Assembly (NCBI RefSeq): GCF_003987855.1 | Contig: NZ_RXIZ01000005.1 | Span: 1 to 64,000 of the forward strand | DNA: 64,000 nt | DNA from: Hyphomicrobium sp. | GTDB lineage: Bacteria > Pseudomonadota > Alphaproteobacteria > Rhizobiales > Hyphomicrobiaceae | Direction of reading: 5' to 3' | Shown: positions 47,275-55,622 of the stretch, one piece after another | Layout of the letters: each line of letters starts with the position of its first letter | Numbering within the stretch: position 1 is the first letter of the stretch | Position numbers and translations under genes: made by a program | The notes under the pieces: generated by a model | Databases searched by the model: none | The model's input: the letters and a program-made list of their open reading frames with translations, nothing else | What the model was told of the DNA's origin: nothing

Positions 47275-47931
47275 TTAAAACTCGACCTCGAGTTCAACGA
47301 TCTCATCGGGCTCGACGAGAGCACCCTGCGTCCACTCCTGCATGAGCGGCCAGTGGAATATGGTGTCGCAATAGGGCGTAAGAATCGGTTCGAGCGCCAC
47401 GGCATAGGTTCTAAAGCGCGTGCAGACGGGCGCATACATCGCATCCGCAACGGTCGGCTTTGCGCCGAACAGATAAGGCCCGCCATACGCTTCAAGACAC
47501 TCCGCCCAGATCGTCTTGATCCGCTCGACGTCCGGACGAGCACCGGAGAAAATCTTGAAGGACTGATGACGCGCCTTCAGGTTCATCGGCAGCGCCGAAC
47601 GCAGGTTGTAGAAACCGGAATGCATTTCCCCCGACACTGCCCGGCAATGTGCACGCATTGCCTGATCCTTGGGCAGCAAGCCTGCATCTGGGGCGATCTC
47701 AGCGAGATATTCGGCAATAGCCAGCGTGTCCCACACGGTCACTCTGCCGTCCGACAGCCGGGGCACGCGCACCGACGGAGACAGCAGCAAAAGCTCCTGG
47801 CGCACCTCCTGATCGTCATGCGCAACAAGCTCTTCGTCGAAATCGAGCCCCGCCATCCGGCAGAGAAGCCAGCCGCGCAAAGACCAGGACGAATAGTTCT
47901 TTGACGATATCGTCAGTGTCGCTTTTGCCAT
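47275..47931 (-). CDS. Glutathione S-transferase family protein
   Basis: A 218-residue GST: an N-terminal thioredoxin-like half (residues about 1-80, TISSKNYSSWSLRGWLLCRMAGLDFDE, with Ser near 10-15 as possible glutathione-activating residue, and VPRLSDGR) and a helical C-terminal half with the LFGAKPTVADAMYAP signature. The substrate is unknown. Glutathione is supplied by gshA at 9 kb. It is divergent from phaZ, 127 bp apart. Confidence 0.9.
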   Translation of the reverse strand: MAKATLTISSKNYSSWSLRGWLLCRMAGLDFDEELVAHDDQEVRQELLLLSPSVRVPRLSDGRVTVWDTLAIAEYLAEIAPDAGLLPKDQAMRAHCRAVSGEMHSGFYNLRSALPMNLKARHQSFKIFSGARPDVERIKTIWAECLEAYGGPYLFGAKPTVADAMYAPVCTRFRTYAVALEPILTPYCDTIFHWPLMQEWTQGALVEPDEIVELEVEF

Positions 47932-48058
47932 CCGACGATCAACCCCGCTGCGCCGTAACCGTGCCTAAACAATTGTCTCGCAGCGCAGCGAGCGATGCAC
48001 TACGTTTTTCCGTCGCATCGATATTTATGTTTACCGCCCGCGGGGGGGACGGACCCGA

Positions 48059-49273
48059 ATGCTGTATCAAGCCTATCAGTTCCAGGACGACCTGCTCGCT
48101 CCGTTTCGCGAAGTCGCCAGGAACTCCAAGGCAGCGGTCGAACGGCAGATCATCCCGACTGTCGACGCCTGGCGGGCGCACCTTGCAGCCGGCTTCGAGA
48201 TGATCTCGCGTTTCGAGCTCACGCACTCGCGTCCGGAGTTCGCGATCTCGACGGTGCGCGTCGGCAACCGTGATGTTCCCGTGTCCGAGGAGGTCGCTCT
48301 CAGTCTCCCGTTCGGCAACCTTCTGCACTTCCGCAAGGACATCGATAGCAAGCAGCCCAAAGTGTTGGTGGTCGCCCCGTTGTCGGGCCATTTCGCGACG
48401 CTGTTGGCCCGAACGTGCGAAACGCTTTTGCAGGACCACGACGTCTACATCACCGACTGGGTCAACGCCCGGGACGTCCCGTTGGACGCCGGCCGTTTCG
48501 GCGTCGATGAGTATGTCGATTACATCATTCGCTTCGTCGAAGAGATTGGCCCCGACACGCATCTGCTCGCGGTTTGCCAACCCTGCGTCCAGGCTCTCGT
48601 CGCCGTCGCAGTCATGTCGGAAGACAAGAACCCCGCAACGCCGCGCTCCATGACACTTATGGCCGGGCCGATCGACGTTCGCGAAAGCCCTACGGCGGTC
48701 AATAAGCTCGCAAGCGAAAAGCCGCTCTCGTGGTTCAAAGCCAACGTCACGGCGCGCGTTCCGGCCCGGTACGCCGGTGGAGGTCGCCGAGTCTATCCCG
48801 GATTCGTGCAGCTCTTCAGCTTCGTCGCGATGAACGTCGACCGCCATCGTGCGCAACATCAGAAACTCTATGACCATCTGGCCAAGGGCGAACTCGCCGA
48901 AGCCCAGAAGATCAAAAATTTCTATGACGAATACTTCGCCGTGCTCGATCTCACTGAAGAATTCTATCTCGAGACGATCGATCGGATCTTCCAGAAGGCG
49001 GAACTCGCGACCGGCGACTTCACCTATCATGGTCGAAAGGTTGATTGCGCCAAGATCCTGAAGACGGCGCTATTGACCGTCGAAGGCGGCCGCGACGACA
49101 TCTGCGCGCTTGGTCAAACCTCAGCGGCGCATGATCTCTGCCAGTCGCTGCGTCCGCACTTGAAGCGACACCATCTGCAAGCGAACGTCGGTCACTACGG
49201 AACGTTCAACGGCAAACGCTGGGAGCGCGAGATCTATCCCGTCGTCCGCAACTTCATCCTGTCCATGGAATAG
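48059..49273 (+). CDS. phaZ: Intracellular polyhydroxybutyrate depolymerase
   Basis: A 404-residue alpha/beta-hydrolase of the intracellular PHB depolymerase family that mobilises storage granules. The nucleophile is a cysteine in LAVCQPCVQAL (Cys173), as in Ralstonia PhaZ1, not a lipase-type Ser; RHHLQANVGHYGTFNGKRWE near the C-terminus carries the catalytic His. The N-terminal opening MLYQAYQFQDDLLAPFR is typical. It likely acts with the MaoC hydratase and the general PHB pathway, whose other genes are outside the window. Confidence 0.92.
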   Translation: MLYQAYQFQDDLLAPFREVARNSKAAVERQIIPTVDAWRAHLAAGFEMISRFELTHSRPEFAISTVRVGNRDVPVSEEVALSLPFGNLLHFRKDIDSKQPKVLVVAPLSGHFATLLARTCETLLQDHDVYITDWVNARDVPLDAGRFGVDEYVDYIIRFVEEIGPDTHLLAVCQPCVQALVAVAVMSEDKNPATPRSMTLMAGPIDVRESPTAVNKLASEKPLSWFKANVTARVPARYAGGGRRVYPGFVQLFSFVAMNVDRHRAQHQKLYDHLAKGELAEAQKIKNFYDEYFAVLDLTEEFYLETIDRIFQKAELATGDFTYHGRKVDCAKILKTALLTVEGGRDDICALGQTSAAHDLCQSLRPHLKRHHLQANVGHYGTFNGKRWEREIYPVVRNFILSME

Positions 49274-49325
49274 CTACGCGGCACATTGCGTGTGCGGCGC
49301 AGCGTGATCCTCATCTAACGGTCGA

Positions 49326-49634
49326 CTATTTCACCCACACCTTGTGCTGGCAATCGAGCCATTTCGCGATCACCGACCGGTCGTGAAACTGGATCGCGCC
49401 GCAGTTTTGGCAAACGATCATCAGCACATTGACCGGCGCATTGCTTGAAGAAGACTTGCGCTCGCAGGTCAGCATGTGGATGTCGACATCGCAGTTCGAG
49501 CGGAAGCGGCCGCAAACCGGGCAGCCCGTGATGTGCTTCCCGAACAGAAAACGATCGACTTCAGCTTTGGTGAGATCTCGGGTTGGTGCGGTGGTGTCCC
49601 GTTCCACCGTGGCGGTATCTGTCATCGCAGTCAC
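49326..49634 (-). CDS. Small zinc-ribbon protein of unknown function
   Basis: A 102-residue protein with two zinc-binding Cys sets: CPVCGRFRSNC followed by a Cys in HMLTC, and CQNCG. A third pattern, WLDCQHK, sits at the C-terminus. The N-terminal 20 residues are polar and variable; ATG 49634 or 49625 can start it. I know no family name. It could bind RNA, DNA or a protein partner. It lies between phaZ (convergent, 52 bp) and a stress-type promoter. Confidence 0.65.
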   Translation of the reverse strand: MTAMTDTATVERDTTAPTRDLTKAEVDRFLFGKHITGCPVCGRFRSNCDVDIHMLTCERKSSSSNAPVNVLMIVCQNCGAIQFHDRSVIAKWLDCQHKVWVK

Positions 49635-49836
49635 CGTTGTTCAATTCGCTTACTTGAAGCGTATGCTGAGAAACCAGCACGCACAAGAAGAGTTCAAACA
49701 AATCCGCCTGAAATTAAAGGTCTTTTGATACAGAATTCTTGTGCGCCGCAGTACGGCGCTTGGTGAGATCGATGCTCGGTTCGATCCCCATCGATCCGCC
49801 GACTCCATCGAGACGGCACGCTTTTTTGCTTTGTCC

Positions 49837-49861
49837 GGAACAGCACTCCTTCCAGCACGTT
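49837..49861 (+). promoter_or_regulatory. EcfG-type general stress promoter
   Basis: GGAAC (49837-49841), 16 nt, CGTT (49858-49861): this exactly fits the alphaproteobacterial EcfG (RpoE2/SigT) consensus. The expected transcript start near 49868-49870 leaves a leader of about 50 nt to the ATG at 49922. It is the only perfect match I noticed in the intergenic regions I read. Confidence 0.65.
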
Positions 49862-49921
49862 CACCACGCACTCGCGAGGGCAGTCGCGCTTGAATGTCGA
49901 ATGGATGGAGAGGAACACGCT

Positions 49922-50767
49922 ATGATGAAATATTCGATTGTTGCCCTCGCACTTGTGGCGGGGTCTTCATTTGCAATCGCCGATCCGAATGGCGCCGGCC
50001 CCGGTGGCGGAGCAGGCGGCGGCGCCGCGATGGAACGTTCCGGCGGAGGTGGCGGCATGGACCGCGCAGGTCCCTCGGGTGGTTCTCCGGCAGCGGCAAT
50101 GAAAGGCGGATCGACCGAGGGGAATGGTGGCCCGTCTGATAACTTCCGTTCAGAAGGCAAGGGTGACCGCAGCTCGGCCTCGGAAGAGCGCTCCGGCTCC
50201 ATGAAGCGAAATTCGGCTTCTGACGAGCGTTCTGGCTCGATGAAGAAGCATTCGGCGTCCGATGAGCGGTCTGACAAGTCCGATCGCCACCAGGCAGCTG
50301 ATGAAAACCGTGGCGGCAAGGATCGCGATAGTCAGGCATCCGATCGCGACCACAATCGCAACAAAGATAACGACCGCGCAGACCGTGGCGAGCGCCAGGA
50401 TAAAGATAAGATGCGATCGGAAGCCAACGATCGCTCACGCGGTGATCGCGGCGCAACGGGAACGAGCGAAGGCGCCGAGGGTAAGTCTCGGCCGCGAGGA
50501 TCGATCACCAGCATCAGCCCGGAACAGAAGACCCGAGTTCGCTCGGCTTTCATCGGTCATCGCGTCTCCCCAGCGCGCGACATCGGCGTCGCGGTGAACG
50601 TCGGAGTGGTGGTGCCTCGTTCGGTTCACTTCTACCCGATCCCCCAGGACATCGTGACGATCGTGCCGGACTACAGCGGCTACGAGTACTTCATGATCGA
50701 TGAGTCGCATGTCGCTATTGTCGATCCTGACACGCTCGAAGTCGTCGACATCATCGTCGTCGCGTAA
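49922..50767 (+). CDS. DUF1236 domain protein with low-complexity repeat region
   Basis: A 281-residue secreted or periplasmic protein with signal peptide MMKYSIVALALVAGSSFAIA. Residues about 22-70 are Gly-rich, residues 85-123 are three 13-residue tandem repeats (SASxERS...), residues about 124-190 are a charged Arg/Asp/Lys stretch, and residues about 200-281 match the DUF1236 domain (VVVPRSVHFYPIPQDIV and YEYFMIDESHVAIVDPDTLEVVDII). The function of DUF1236 is unknown. An EcfG-type promoter lies upstream, pointing to a stress role. SD: GGAGAGGAA before ATG 49922. Confidence 0.85.
   Translation: MMKYSIVALALVAGSSFAIADPNGAGPGGGAGGGAAMERSGGGGGMDRAGPSGGSPAAAMKGGSTEGNGGPSDNFRSEGKGDRSSASEERSGSMKRNSASDERSGSMKKHSASDERSDKSDRHQAADENRGGKDRDSQASDRDHNRNKDNDRADRGERQDKDKMRSEANDRSRGDRGATGTSEGAEGKSRPRGSITSISPEQKTRVRSAFIGHRVSPARDIGVAVNVGVVVPRSVHFYPIPQDIVTIVPDYSGYEYFMIDESHVAIVDPDTLEVVDIIVVA
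50174..50290 (+). repeat. Three 39-bp tandem repeats inside the DUF1236 gene
   Basis: Three in-frame copies of a 13-codon unit (SASEERSGSMKRN, SASDERSGSMKKH, SASDERSDKSDRH). The third has diverged at its end. Codon-level differences show that the copies are not a recent perfect duplication. Confidence 0.8.
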
Positions 50768-50840
50768 CGCCGCCATCGGCATTGAGAATGAAGAAGCCGT
50801 CGGCGGTGCCGGCGGCTTTATCTATTCTCCCACACCTCAC

Positions 50841-50870
50841 TTGACGGATATTATAACATACTAATATACA
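50841..50870 (+). promoter_or_regulatory. Promoter with Zur-like operator upstream of CobW-family gene
   Basis: TTGACG (50841-50846), 18 nt, TATACA (50865-50870) form a sigma70-like promoter. Its spacer carries an AT-rich inverted repeat, ATATTA (50848-50853) and TAATAT (50862-50867), 20 bp overall, resembling Zur sites such as those with TATAACAT cores. It lies 28 bp before the ATG at 50898. CobW/COG0523 genes are often Zur-repressed, so zinc starvation is the likely signal (inference). Confidence 0.55.
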
Positions 50871-50897
50871 GGCGATCTCATCTTCACGGAGGTCGTC

Positions 50898-52157
50898 ATG
50901 GATTCCGGCATTACCGCTCACCTCAGATCATTATCAGCGACGCCCGACCGGCGGCTGCCGGTCACCGTTCTTTCCGGCTATCTCGGCGCGGGAAAAACGA
51001 CGCTTCTCAATCACGTCCTGAACAATCGTGCTGGCTTGAAGGTCGCGGTCATTGTCAACGACATGAGCGAGGTCAATATCGATGCCGATCTCGTCGCGAT
51101 GGGCGGCGCCGGTCTTTCCCGTACCGACGAGACGCTGGTCGAATTGTCGAACGGGTGCATCTGCTGCACGCTCCGCGATGACTTGCTGAAGGAGGTGCGT
51201 CGCCTCGCAGCCGAGCGCCGGTTCGACTACCTGCTCATCGAGTCGACCGGCATAGCCGAACCCCTGCCTGTGGCGACGACGTTCGAATTCCGCGATGAGA
51301 ACGGACAAAGCTTATCCGACGTCGCCAGGCTCGATACGATGGTGACTGTCGTCGATGCTGCTCATCTTCTCAAAGACTATTCATCCCGCGACTTTCTTCG
51401 CGACCGGGGAGAGGTCGCAGGCGAAGGCGATGAGAGGCCCCTTGTCCAGCTTCTCGTGGAGCAACTCGAATTTGCCGACGTCATAGTCCTGAACAAGGTA
51501 GACATCGCGTCACCGCAAGACTTGGCGGCGGCCCGCGCGATCATACGATCGCTAAACGCCGATGCGCGCATCATCGAGACAAATCACGGCCGCGTCGAAC
51601 CCTCCGATATTCTCGACACAAACCTTTTTGATTTCGAGAATGCGCACCGGCATCCCACGTGGCTCAAGGAGCTCAATGGCTTCAAGCACCACGTCCCGGA
51701 GACCGACGAGTACGGCATCTCAAGTTTCGTATATCGCGCACGCCGTCCATTCGTACCCGAAAAGATCCACGCGTTCTTCAATAGCGGGTGGCCTGGTGTC
51801 GTCCGCGCCAAAGGCTTTTTCTGGCTCGCCTCTCGTCCGCAATGGGTCGGCGAGGTCAGCCAGGCAGGCGCTCTCGTACGCCACGAGGCCATTGGTTATT
51901 GGTGGGCGGCGGTTCCCAAAAAGAACTGGCCGACTGAAGAAAGCCTGCTCGGCAGGATCGACAAGGGGTGGCATAAAATCTGGGGCGACCGCCGCCAGGA
52001 GATCGTCTTCATCGGCACGCGCGAAATGAACCCGGACAAGATCCGCGCCGATCTCGACGCCTGTTTGCTTGCGATTGCTGAGAACACGCGCGTCGACATT
52101 TCGCTCTGGCGAGGATTGCCCGATCCCTTCCCCGAGTGGCACAAAAACGTCGCCTGA
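50898..52157 (+). CDS. CobW/COG0523 family GTP-binding metallochaperone
   Basis: A 419-residue G3E GTPase. Walker [10 protein letters not shown] is at residues 27-35, [13 protein letters not shown] follows, and the metal-binding CxCC motif is GCICC (about residues 90-94); a C-terminal CobW_C domain (about 260-410) follows. The family delivers zinc or another metal to target proteins; the putative Zur box upstream makes a zinc role likely. Despite the name it is not tied to the cobT-cobS genes here. SD: ACGGAGG before ATG 50898. Confidence 0.92.
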   Translation: MDSGITAHLRSLSATPDRRLPVTVLSGYLGAGKTTLLNHVLNNRAGLKVAVIVNDMSEVNIDADLVAMGGAGLSRTDETLVELSNGCICCTLRDDLLKEVRRLAAERRFDYLLIESTGIAEPLPVATTFEFRDENGQSLSDVARLDTMVTVVDAAHLLKDYSSRDFLRDRGEVAGEGDERPLVQLLVEQLEFADVIVLNKVDIASPQDLAAARAIIRSLNADARIIETNHGRVEPSDILDTNLFDFENAHRHPTWLKELNGFKHHVPETDEYGISSFVYRARRPFVPEKIHAFFNSGWPGVVRAKGFFWLASRPQWVGEVSQAGALVRHEAIGYWWAAVPKKNWPTEESLLGRIDKGWHKIWGDRRQEIVFIGTREMNPDKIRADLDACLLAIAENTRVDISLWRGLPDPFPEWHKNVA

Positions 52158-52350
52158 GATGTAGGGCCTCGTCGGCCCGGACATTCACGGTACCGTAATA
52201 AGAATTCTTGATCATATCGATCATCGCCCCGTGGCTAACCGCCACGCGGGCTGATTTTTTGCGCAGATAATGTCTGTCCGTTGGGCTCCGAAGACGGTAT
52301 GAAACCGCGGACATGATTGCTGTCATCAATACCGCAACGGAGAAGCTTCC

Positions 52351-53334
52351 ATGATGTCCTATCGGCGCGTAGCTGCCGCCGCGCTCGTCGCTGCGATAAC
52401 GGTCACCCCTCTGTCGCAAGCCAATGCGGACGCCGACGGGGAGAGTCTCGTGAACGCTCTCAATTCCGTCTTCGGCGCACACAAAGGTCTTCGGGCCGCA
52501 CACACACACGGCATGTGTGTTAAGGGCAACTTCGTTCCCAGCAGCGACGCGGCCGCTTTCAGCAAAGCGCCTCATCTCAATTCGAAAACTCCGGTCGGCG
52601 TGGTCGGCCGCTTTTCAATGGGCGGCGGCGATCCAAACGCATCGAATGCCCAGAAGGACAATGTGCGCGGCATGGCGCTGCATTTCGATCTCGGGCATGA
52701 CAATACCACCGATCTCGTGCTGATCTCCGCGCCGGTATTTGTTGCGCGCGATCCCGACCAGTTCCTGAAGCTGTTGACGACGGTGGCCACGAAGGACAAG
52801 GCCAAGATCGGCGAATACTTCAAGGAAAATCCCAACTCGACGCAGCAGGCGCAATTCCTGAATGCGCGACCCATCCCAGCAAGCTACGGCACGGTCGATT
52901 ACTGGGGCGTTCATGCCTTCACCGCCACCAATGCCGAAGGCAAGAAGCAGGTGTTCAAGTACAAGGCCATCCCGCTCGCCGGCGATGTCGGCCTTTCTGA
53001 CGATGAAGCCAAGACGAAGGACGCCGACTTCTATCGACCTGAGTTGAAGGATCGCTTAGCTAAAGGCCCCATTGAATTCAAGCTGACGGCCATTCTCGGC
53101 GAGGCTGGCGATCCGACGGACGATCCCACGAAGCTTTGGCCGGAAGACCAGCGCAAGTCCGTGACGCTGGGGACCATCTCGATCACCGGCTTCGAAGACG
53201 ACAAGACGTGCGACGCCGGAATGTTCGATCCGACCAACGTGGTCGATGGCATCGAAGGGCCCGAGAACGACAAGATCTTCCCGATGCGCTCGCAGGCCTA
53301 CGCCGTTTCGTTTTCGCGGCGGCAGGGCGGCTAA
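52351..53334 (+). CDS. Exported catalase-related peroxidase
   Basis: A 327-residue catalase-family peroxidase of the short SrpA/YfeX-unrelated type. A signal peptide (MMSYRRVAAAALVAAITVTPLSQANA) exports it to the periplasm. The heme-pocket His is in AHTHGMCVKGNF, the NVRGMALHFDL segment matches the catalase core, and the proximal Tyr lies in MRSQAYAVSFSRR (R-x3-Y) near the C-terminus. It lacks most of the large-catalase beta barrel extras. It ends in a strong terminator. Upstream at 52209-52223 is a TGATC-N5-GATCA palindrome of unknown role. Confidence 0.88.
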   Translation: MMSYRRVAAAALVAAITVTPLSQANADADGESLVNALNSVFGAHKGLRAAHTHGMCVKGNFVPSSDAAAFSKAPHLNSKTPVGVVGRFSMGGGDPNASNAQKDNVRGMALHFDLGHDNTTDLVLISAPVFVARDPDQFLKLLTTVATKDKAKIGEYFKENPNSTQQAQFLNARPIPASYGTVDYWGVHAFTATNAEGKKQVFKYKAIPLAGDVGLSDDEAKTKDADFYRPELKDRLAKGPIEFKLTAILGEAGDPTDDPTKLWPEDQRKSVTLGTISITGFEDDKTCDAGMFDPTNVVDGIEGPENDKIFPMRSQAYAVSFSRRQGG

Positions 53335-53362
53335 GAACCAGCCAAGCTTCCAGACAAATAAG

Positions 53363-53396
53363 GACACCTCCGGATGATAGCGGAGGTGTCTTTTTT
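53363..53396 (+). terminator. Intrinsic terminator after the peroxidase gene
   Basis: A perfect 10-bp stem (GACACCTCCG at 53363-53372, CGGAGGTGTC at 53381-53390) with an 8-nt loop is followed by TTTTTT (53391-53396). It begins 28 bp after the stop codon: a textbook terminator. Confidence 0.92.
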
Positions 53397-53400
53397 GTGC

Positions 53401-54435
53401 CTACTCGCCCTTCTGCAGAGCACCCAGATAGCTCTCGAGCTGTCCGAACGTTCCGGACCAGCCCTGCGTCATGCTCGGACGCGCCTGTTCGAAGACCTCG
53501 CGCTCTTCAGCGCTCTCCTCGATCGGCGTCCAGGACACCGTGAGCTTCGTTTTTCCGCTCCCCACGTCCTCGAACGTGAAGATGGAAAGCATTCGCAGAG
53601 GCCATTTCGGATTCATCGGGTGTCGCGTCAGCCCGCCCTCCGCGTCCGAGAACGAATTGACAAGAACGATCCGTTCCGGTGCCGAAACCTCGCGGTAGAC
53701 GAACAAGCCCCACATGATTGAACCATCCGGCGCTTGGAGGCCGTAGTGGTAGCGGCCGCCTGGGCGGAGATCCATCTCTCCGGCAATGCCCTTGAAGCCC
53801 TTCGGTCCCCACCACTCCTTCATGCGCTCGGGTTCCGTGAACGCCTTGAAGACCAGCTCGCGAGGCGCATCGAATACGCGTGAAATGACGAACGGCTCGA
53901 TTTTTTCTTGTTCGTTCGATTTTGTCATACCGGTTTTTCCAGCTCGCGAGAGATAGTCTTCGAGACGAGCGAGCGTCTGATTACCGCCTTCGATCGCTCC
54001 GAACTCCGCCAACATCTTGCGCTGTTCAGGTGTCGCCAGGGTAAGCCGCAACGTCACTCTCGTGTTGCGGCCTTCTGGCTCGATCGTGACGGTAGCTTTG
54101 AACGCCTGCAGCGGGTTTCCGCCCTCGCCTTCATCGTGATCGTAGGCAAGGAACTCGAGTGGCCTCACCTCTGTGTAGCGGATGCGGTTCGGGTAATCGG
54201 TGCCGTCGGGACCGTGCATCGTGAAGAGCCATTGTCCGCCCGGCCGCACATCCTTTTCATAAGTCGTCGTCGTGAACCCGTTGGGTCCCCACCACGCGCT
54301 GATGTGTTTGGCATCGGTGAAAGCCGCGAATACCAGTTCCCGTGGCGCTGGAAGAAGCCGCGTGACGACCATCTCGCGATCCGAAGATGACGTTTCCGAA
54401 GACGCATCAGCTTCGCTTCGTTTGCTTTCGGCCAC
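53401..54435 (-). CDS. Two-domain SRPBCC (AHSA1-like) protein
   Basis: A 344-residue protein of two SRPBCC/AHSA1-type domains in tandem: residues about 20-165 (VVTRLLPAPRELVFAAFTDAKHISAWWGPNGF) and about 185-335 (VISRVFDAPRELVFKAFTEPERMKEWWGPKGF), joined by a short linker with an internal Met (GKTGMTKSNEQ). Family members are usually a single domain of about 160 residues. They form a hydrophobic pocket; the ligand is unknown. Start is GTG 54435, with AAGGAG 7 nt upstream; it overlaps the ArsR gene by 29 bp, so both are coupled. Confidence 0.9.
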   Translation of the reverse strand: MAESKRSEADASSETSSSDREMVVTRLLPAPRELVFAAFTDAKHISAWWGPNGFTTTTYEKDVRPGGQWLFTMHGPDGTDYPNRIRYTEVRPLEFLAYDHDEGEGGNPLQAFKATVTIEPEGRNTRVTLRLTLATPEQRKMLAEFGAIEGGNQTLARLEDYLSRAGKTGMTKSNEQEKIEPFVISRVFDAPRELVFKAFTEPERMKEWWGPKGFKGIAGEMDLRPGGRYHYGLQAPDGSIMWGLFVYREVSAPERIVLVNSFSDAEGGLTRHPMNPKWPLRMLSIFTFEDVGSGKTKLTVSWTPIEESAEEREVFEQARPSMTQGWSGTFGQLESYLGALQKGE

Positions 54436-54766
54436 TTTTCTTCTCCTTGGCTTGCAACACGCGCAGATACTCATCGAGCCGATCGAAGCTCTGCTCCCAG
54501 AACCTTCTGTAGTGCTCCACCCAGTTGTCGACTTCCTTCAGCGGCGCTGGATCGAGGCGGCACGGCCGCCACTGTGCGTCCCGGCCTCTGACGACGAGAC
54601 CCGCACGTTCAAGAACCTTCAGATGCTTGGAGACAGCGGGAAGGCTCATCTCGAACGGTTCCGCGAGATCGGTGACGGACGTCTCGCCGAGAGCAAGGCG
54701 CGCCAAAATCGCGCGACGCGTCGGGTCCGCAAGGGCAGCAAAGGTATCGCTCAGACGATCGGTCAT
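54407..54766 (-). CDS. ArsR family winged-helix regulator
   Basis: A 119-residue ArsR/SmtB-type repressor: FAALADPTRRAILARLALGETSVTDLAEPFEMSLPAVSKHLKVLERAGLVVRGR. It lacks the metal-binding ELCVCDL motif, so it belongs to the ArsR-SRPBCC group whose ligand is unknown. It precedes and overlaps the SRPBCC gene, the usual pairing. Repeats upstream (54778-54803) are probable operators. The C-terminus is Lys-rich. Confidence 0.93.
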   Translation of the reverse strand: MTDRLSDTFAALADPTRRAILARLALGETSVTDLAEPFEMSLPAVSKHLKVLERAGLVVRGRDAQWRPCRLDPAPLKEVDNWVEHYRRFWEQSFDRLDEYLRVLQAKEKKSGRKQTKRS

Positions 54767-54777
54767 ATTTATCTTAT

Positions 54778-54803
54778 CGGTTAAATAACCAGTCGGTTAA
54801 ATA
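54778..54803 (-). promoter_or_regulatory. Repeated operator-like sites upstream of the ArsR gene
   Basis: CGGTTAAATA is repeated at 54778-54787 and 54794-54803 with a 16-bp period, and the first copy is part of the inverted repeat GGTTA-AA-TAACC (54779-54790). Read on the minus strand they give TTTAACCG units, as in known ArsR operators. It starts 12 bp upstream of the ArsR ATG, so repressor binding would block transcription. Confidence 0.6.
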
Positions 54804-54857
54804 CGGGAGGCGGGAACGTCGGTCAACAGCGATTTTCAGCGTGGGAGAAGTCCAGGA

Positions 54858-54902
54858 GAAAATATAAAAGCCCCGCCCGGACGGTTTCCGGTGGCAGGGC
54901 TT
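54858..54902 (-). terminator. Intrinsic terminator after the minus-strand DUF465 gene
   Basis: On the minus strand, AAGCCC...GGGCTT close an imperfect GC-rich hairpin (54868-54902) followed by TTATATTTT (54858-54867). It lies 33 bp after the DUF465 stop. Confidence 0.75.
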
Positions 54903-54935
54903 CGATCAGAATTCGATGATGTGATCAGCTGTGAG

Positions 54936-55112
54936 CTAGTGGCGTGTCTCTCGCCGTAAACGCTCTATCTCGTCCTTGAGCTTCAGCTTTTCCTGTTTCA
55001 ACCTACGTACTTCGATATCGTCCGATCCGGGGCTCGCGATGGCTTGATTGATTTTCAGCTCTAGGGCCCGGTGCTTCTCTGCAAGTTCTACGAGATGCGA
55101 CGTGATCGTCAT
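54936..55112 (-). CDS. DUF465 (YdcH-like) small coiled-coil protein
   Basis: A 58-residue protein starting MTITSHLVELAEKHRALELKINQAI. I start at ATG 55112 because TAGGAGG lies 6 nt before it. It is a helical hairpin of the DUF465 family (LxxKHxxLExxI... RLKQEKLKLKDEIERL), of unknown function. It is divergent from a second DUF465 gene at 55367, with 254 bp between them. An open frame upstream to 55199 is not supported. Confidence 0.85.
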   Translation of the reverse strand: MTITSHLVELAEKHRALELKINQAIASPGSDDIEVRRLKQEKLKLKDEIERLRRETRH

Positions 55113-55366
55113 CAGTTGCCTCCTAAGGAGATTGCCGACGTTGAAATCGTGCCACACGTTTACCGCGTTGTCCAACGCGTCTTTTGGCGAAGCTTCCATG
55201 TTTGATTTTTGTTACGCTGCAGCGCGGAGCTGCGGCGATTAGTGATTCGTAAAATAAATTCAGAGAATTAAAAGAACGCCCGAGTTCGCGCATCTGAGGA
55301 GTTGCCATCACAACGGCAATCACTCAAAAGCGATGGCGGTCGACCGGACAGCGGCAGGATAATGAT

Positions 55367-55573
55367 ATGGAGCGGCGCGACGAACGCGAGCTCAGGGAAG
55401 AACTGGTAACGTTGCGCGCCGAGCACCGCCAGCTCGATGCGGAAATCGCCGCCCTTGAAGATAATCCAACGGCTGACCAACTTCTCATCAAGCGGCTGAA
55501 AAAGAAGAAGCTCGTCCTGAAGGATCGCATTACGCAGATCGAGGACAAGCTGCTTCCCGATATCATTGCGTGA
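55367..55573 (+). CDS. DUF465 (YdcH-like) small coiled-coil protein
   Basis: A 68-residue DUF465 protein: LREELVTLRAEHRQLDAEIAALEDNPTADQLLIKRLKKKKLVLKDRITQIEDKLLP. It is a helical hairpin with a turn at DNPTAD. Its function is unknown. It is divergent from the other DUF465 gene and precedes the exonuclease gene by 49 bp. Confidence 0.85.
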   Translation: MERRDERELREELVTLRAEHRQLDAEIAALEDNPTADQLLIKRLKKKKLVLKDRITQIEDKLLPDIIA

Positions 55574-55622
55574 ATGCCGTTTCGCGCTAGGCTGCTTTGC
55601 GGTTTCGCGCGTTTAGTGGTTC

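Noticed and set aside
47939-49030. Minus-strand frame opposite phaZ
   Set aside because: Shadow; PhaZ shows complete catalytic motifs on the other strand.
50174-50290. CRISPR-like short repeats
   Set aside because: They are in-frame protein repeats without spacers inside the DUF1236 gene.
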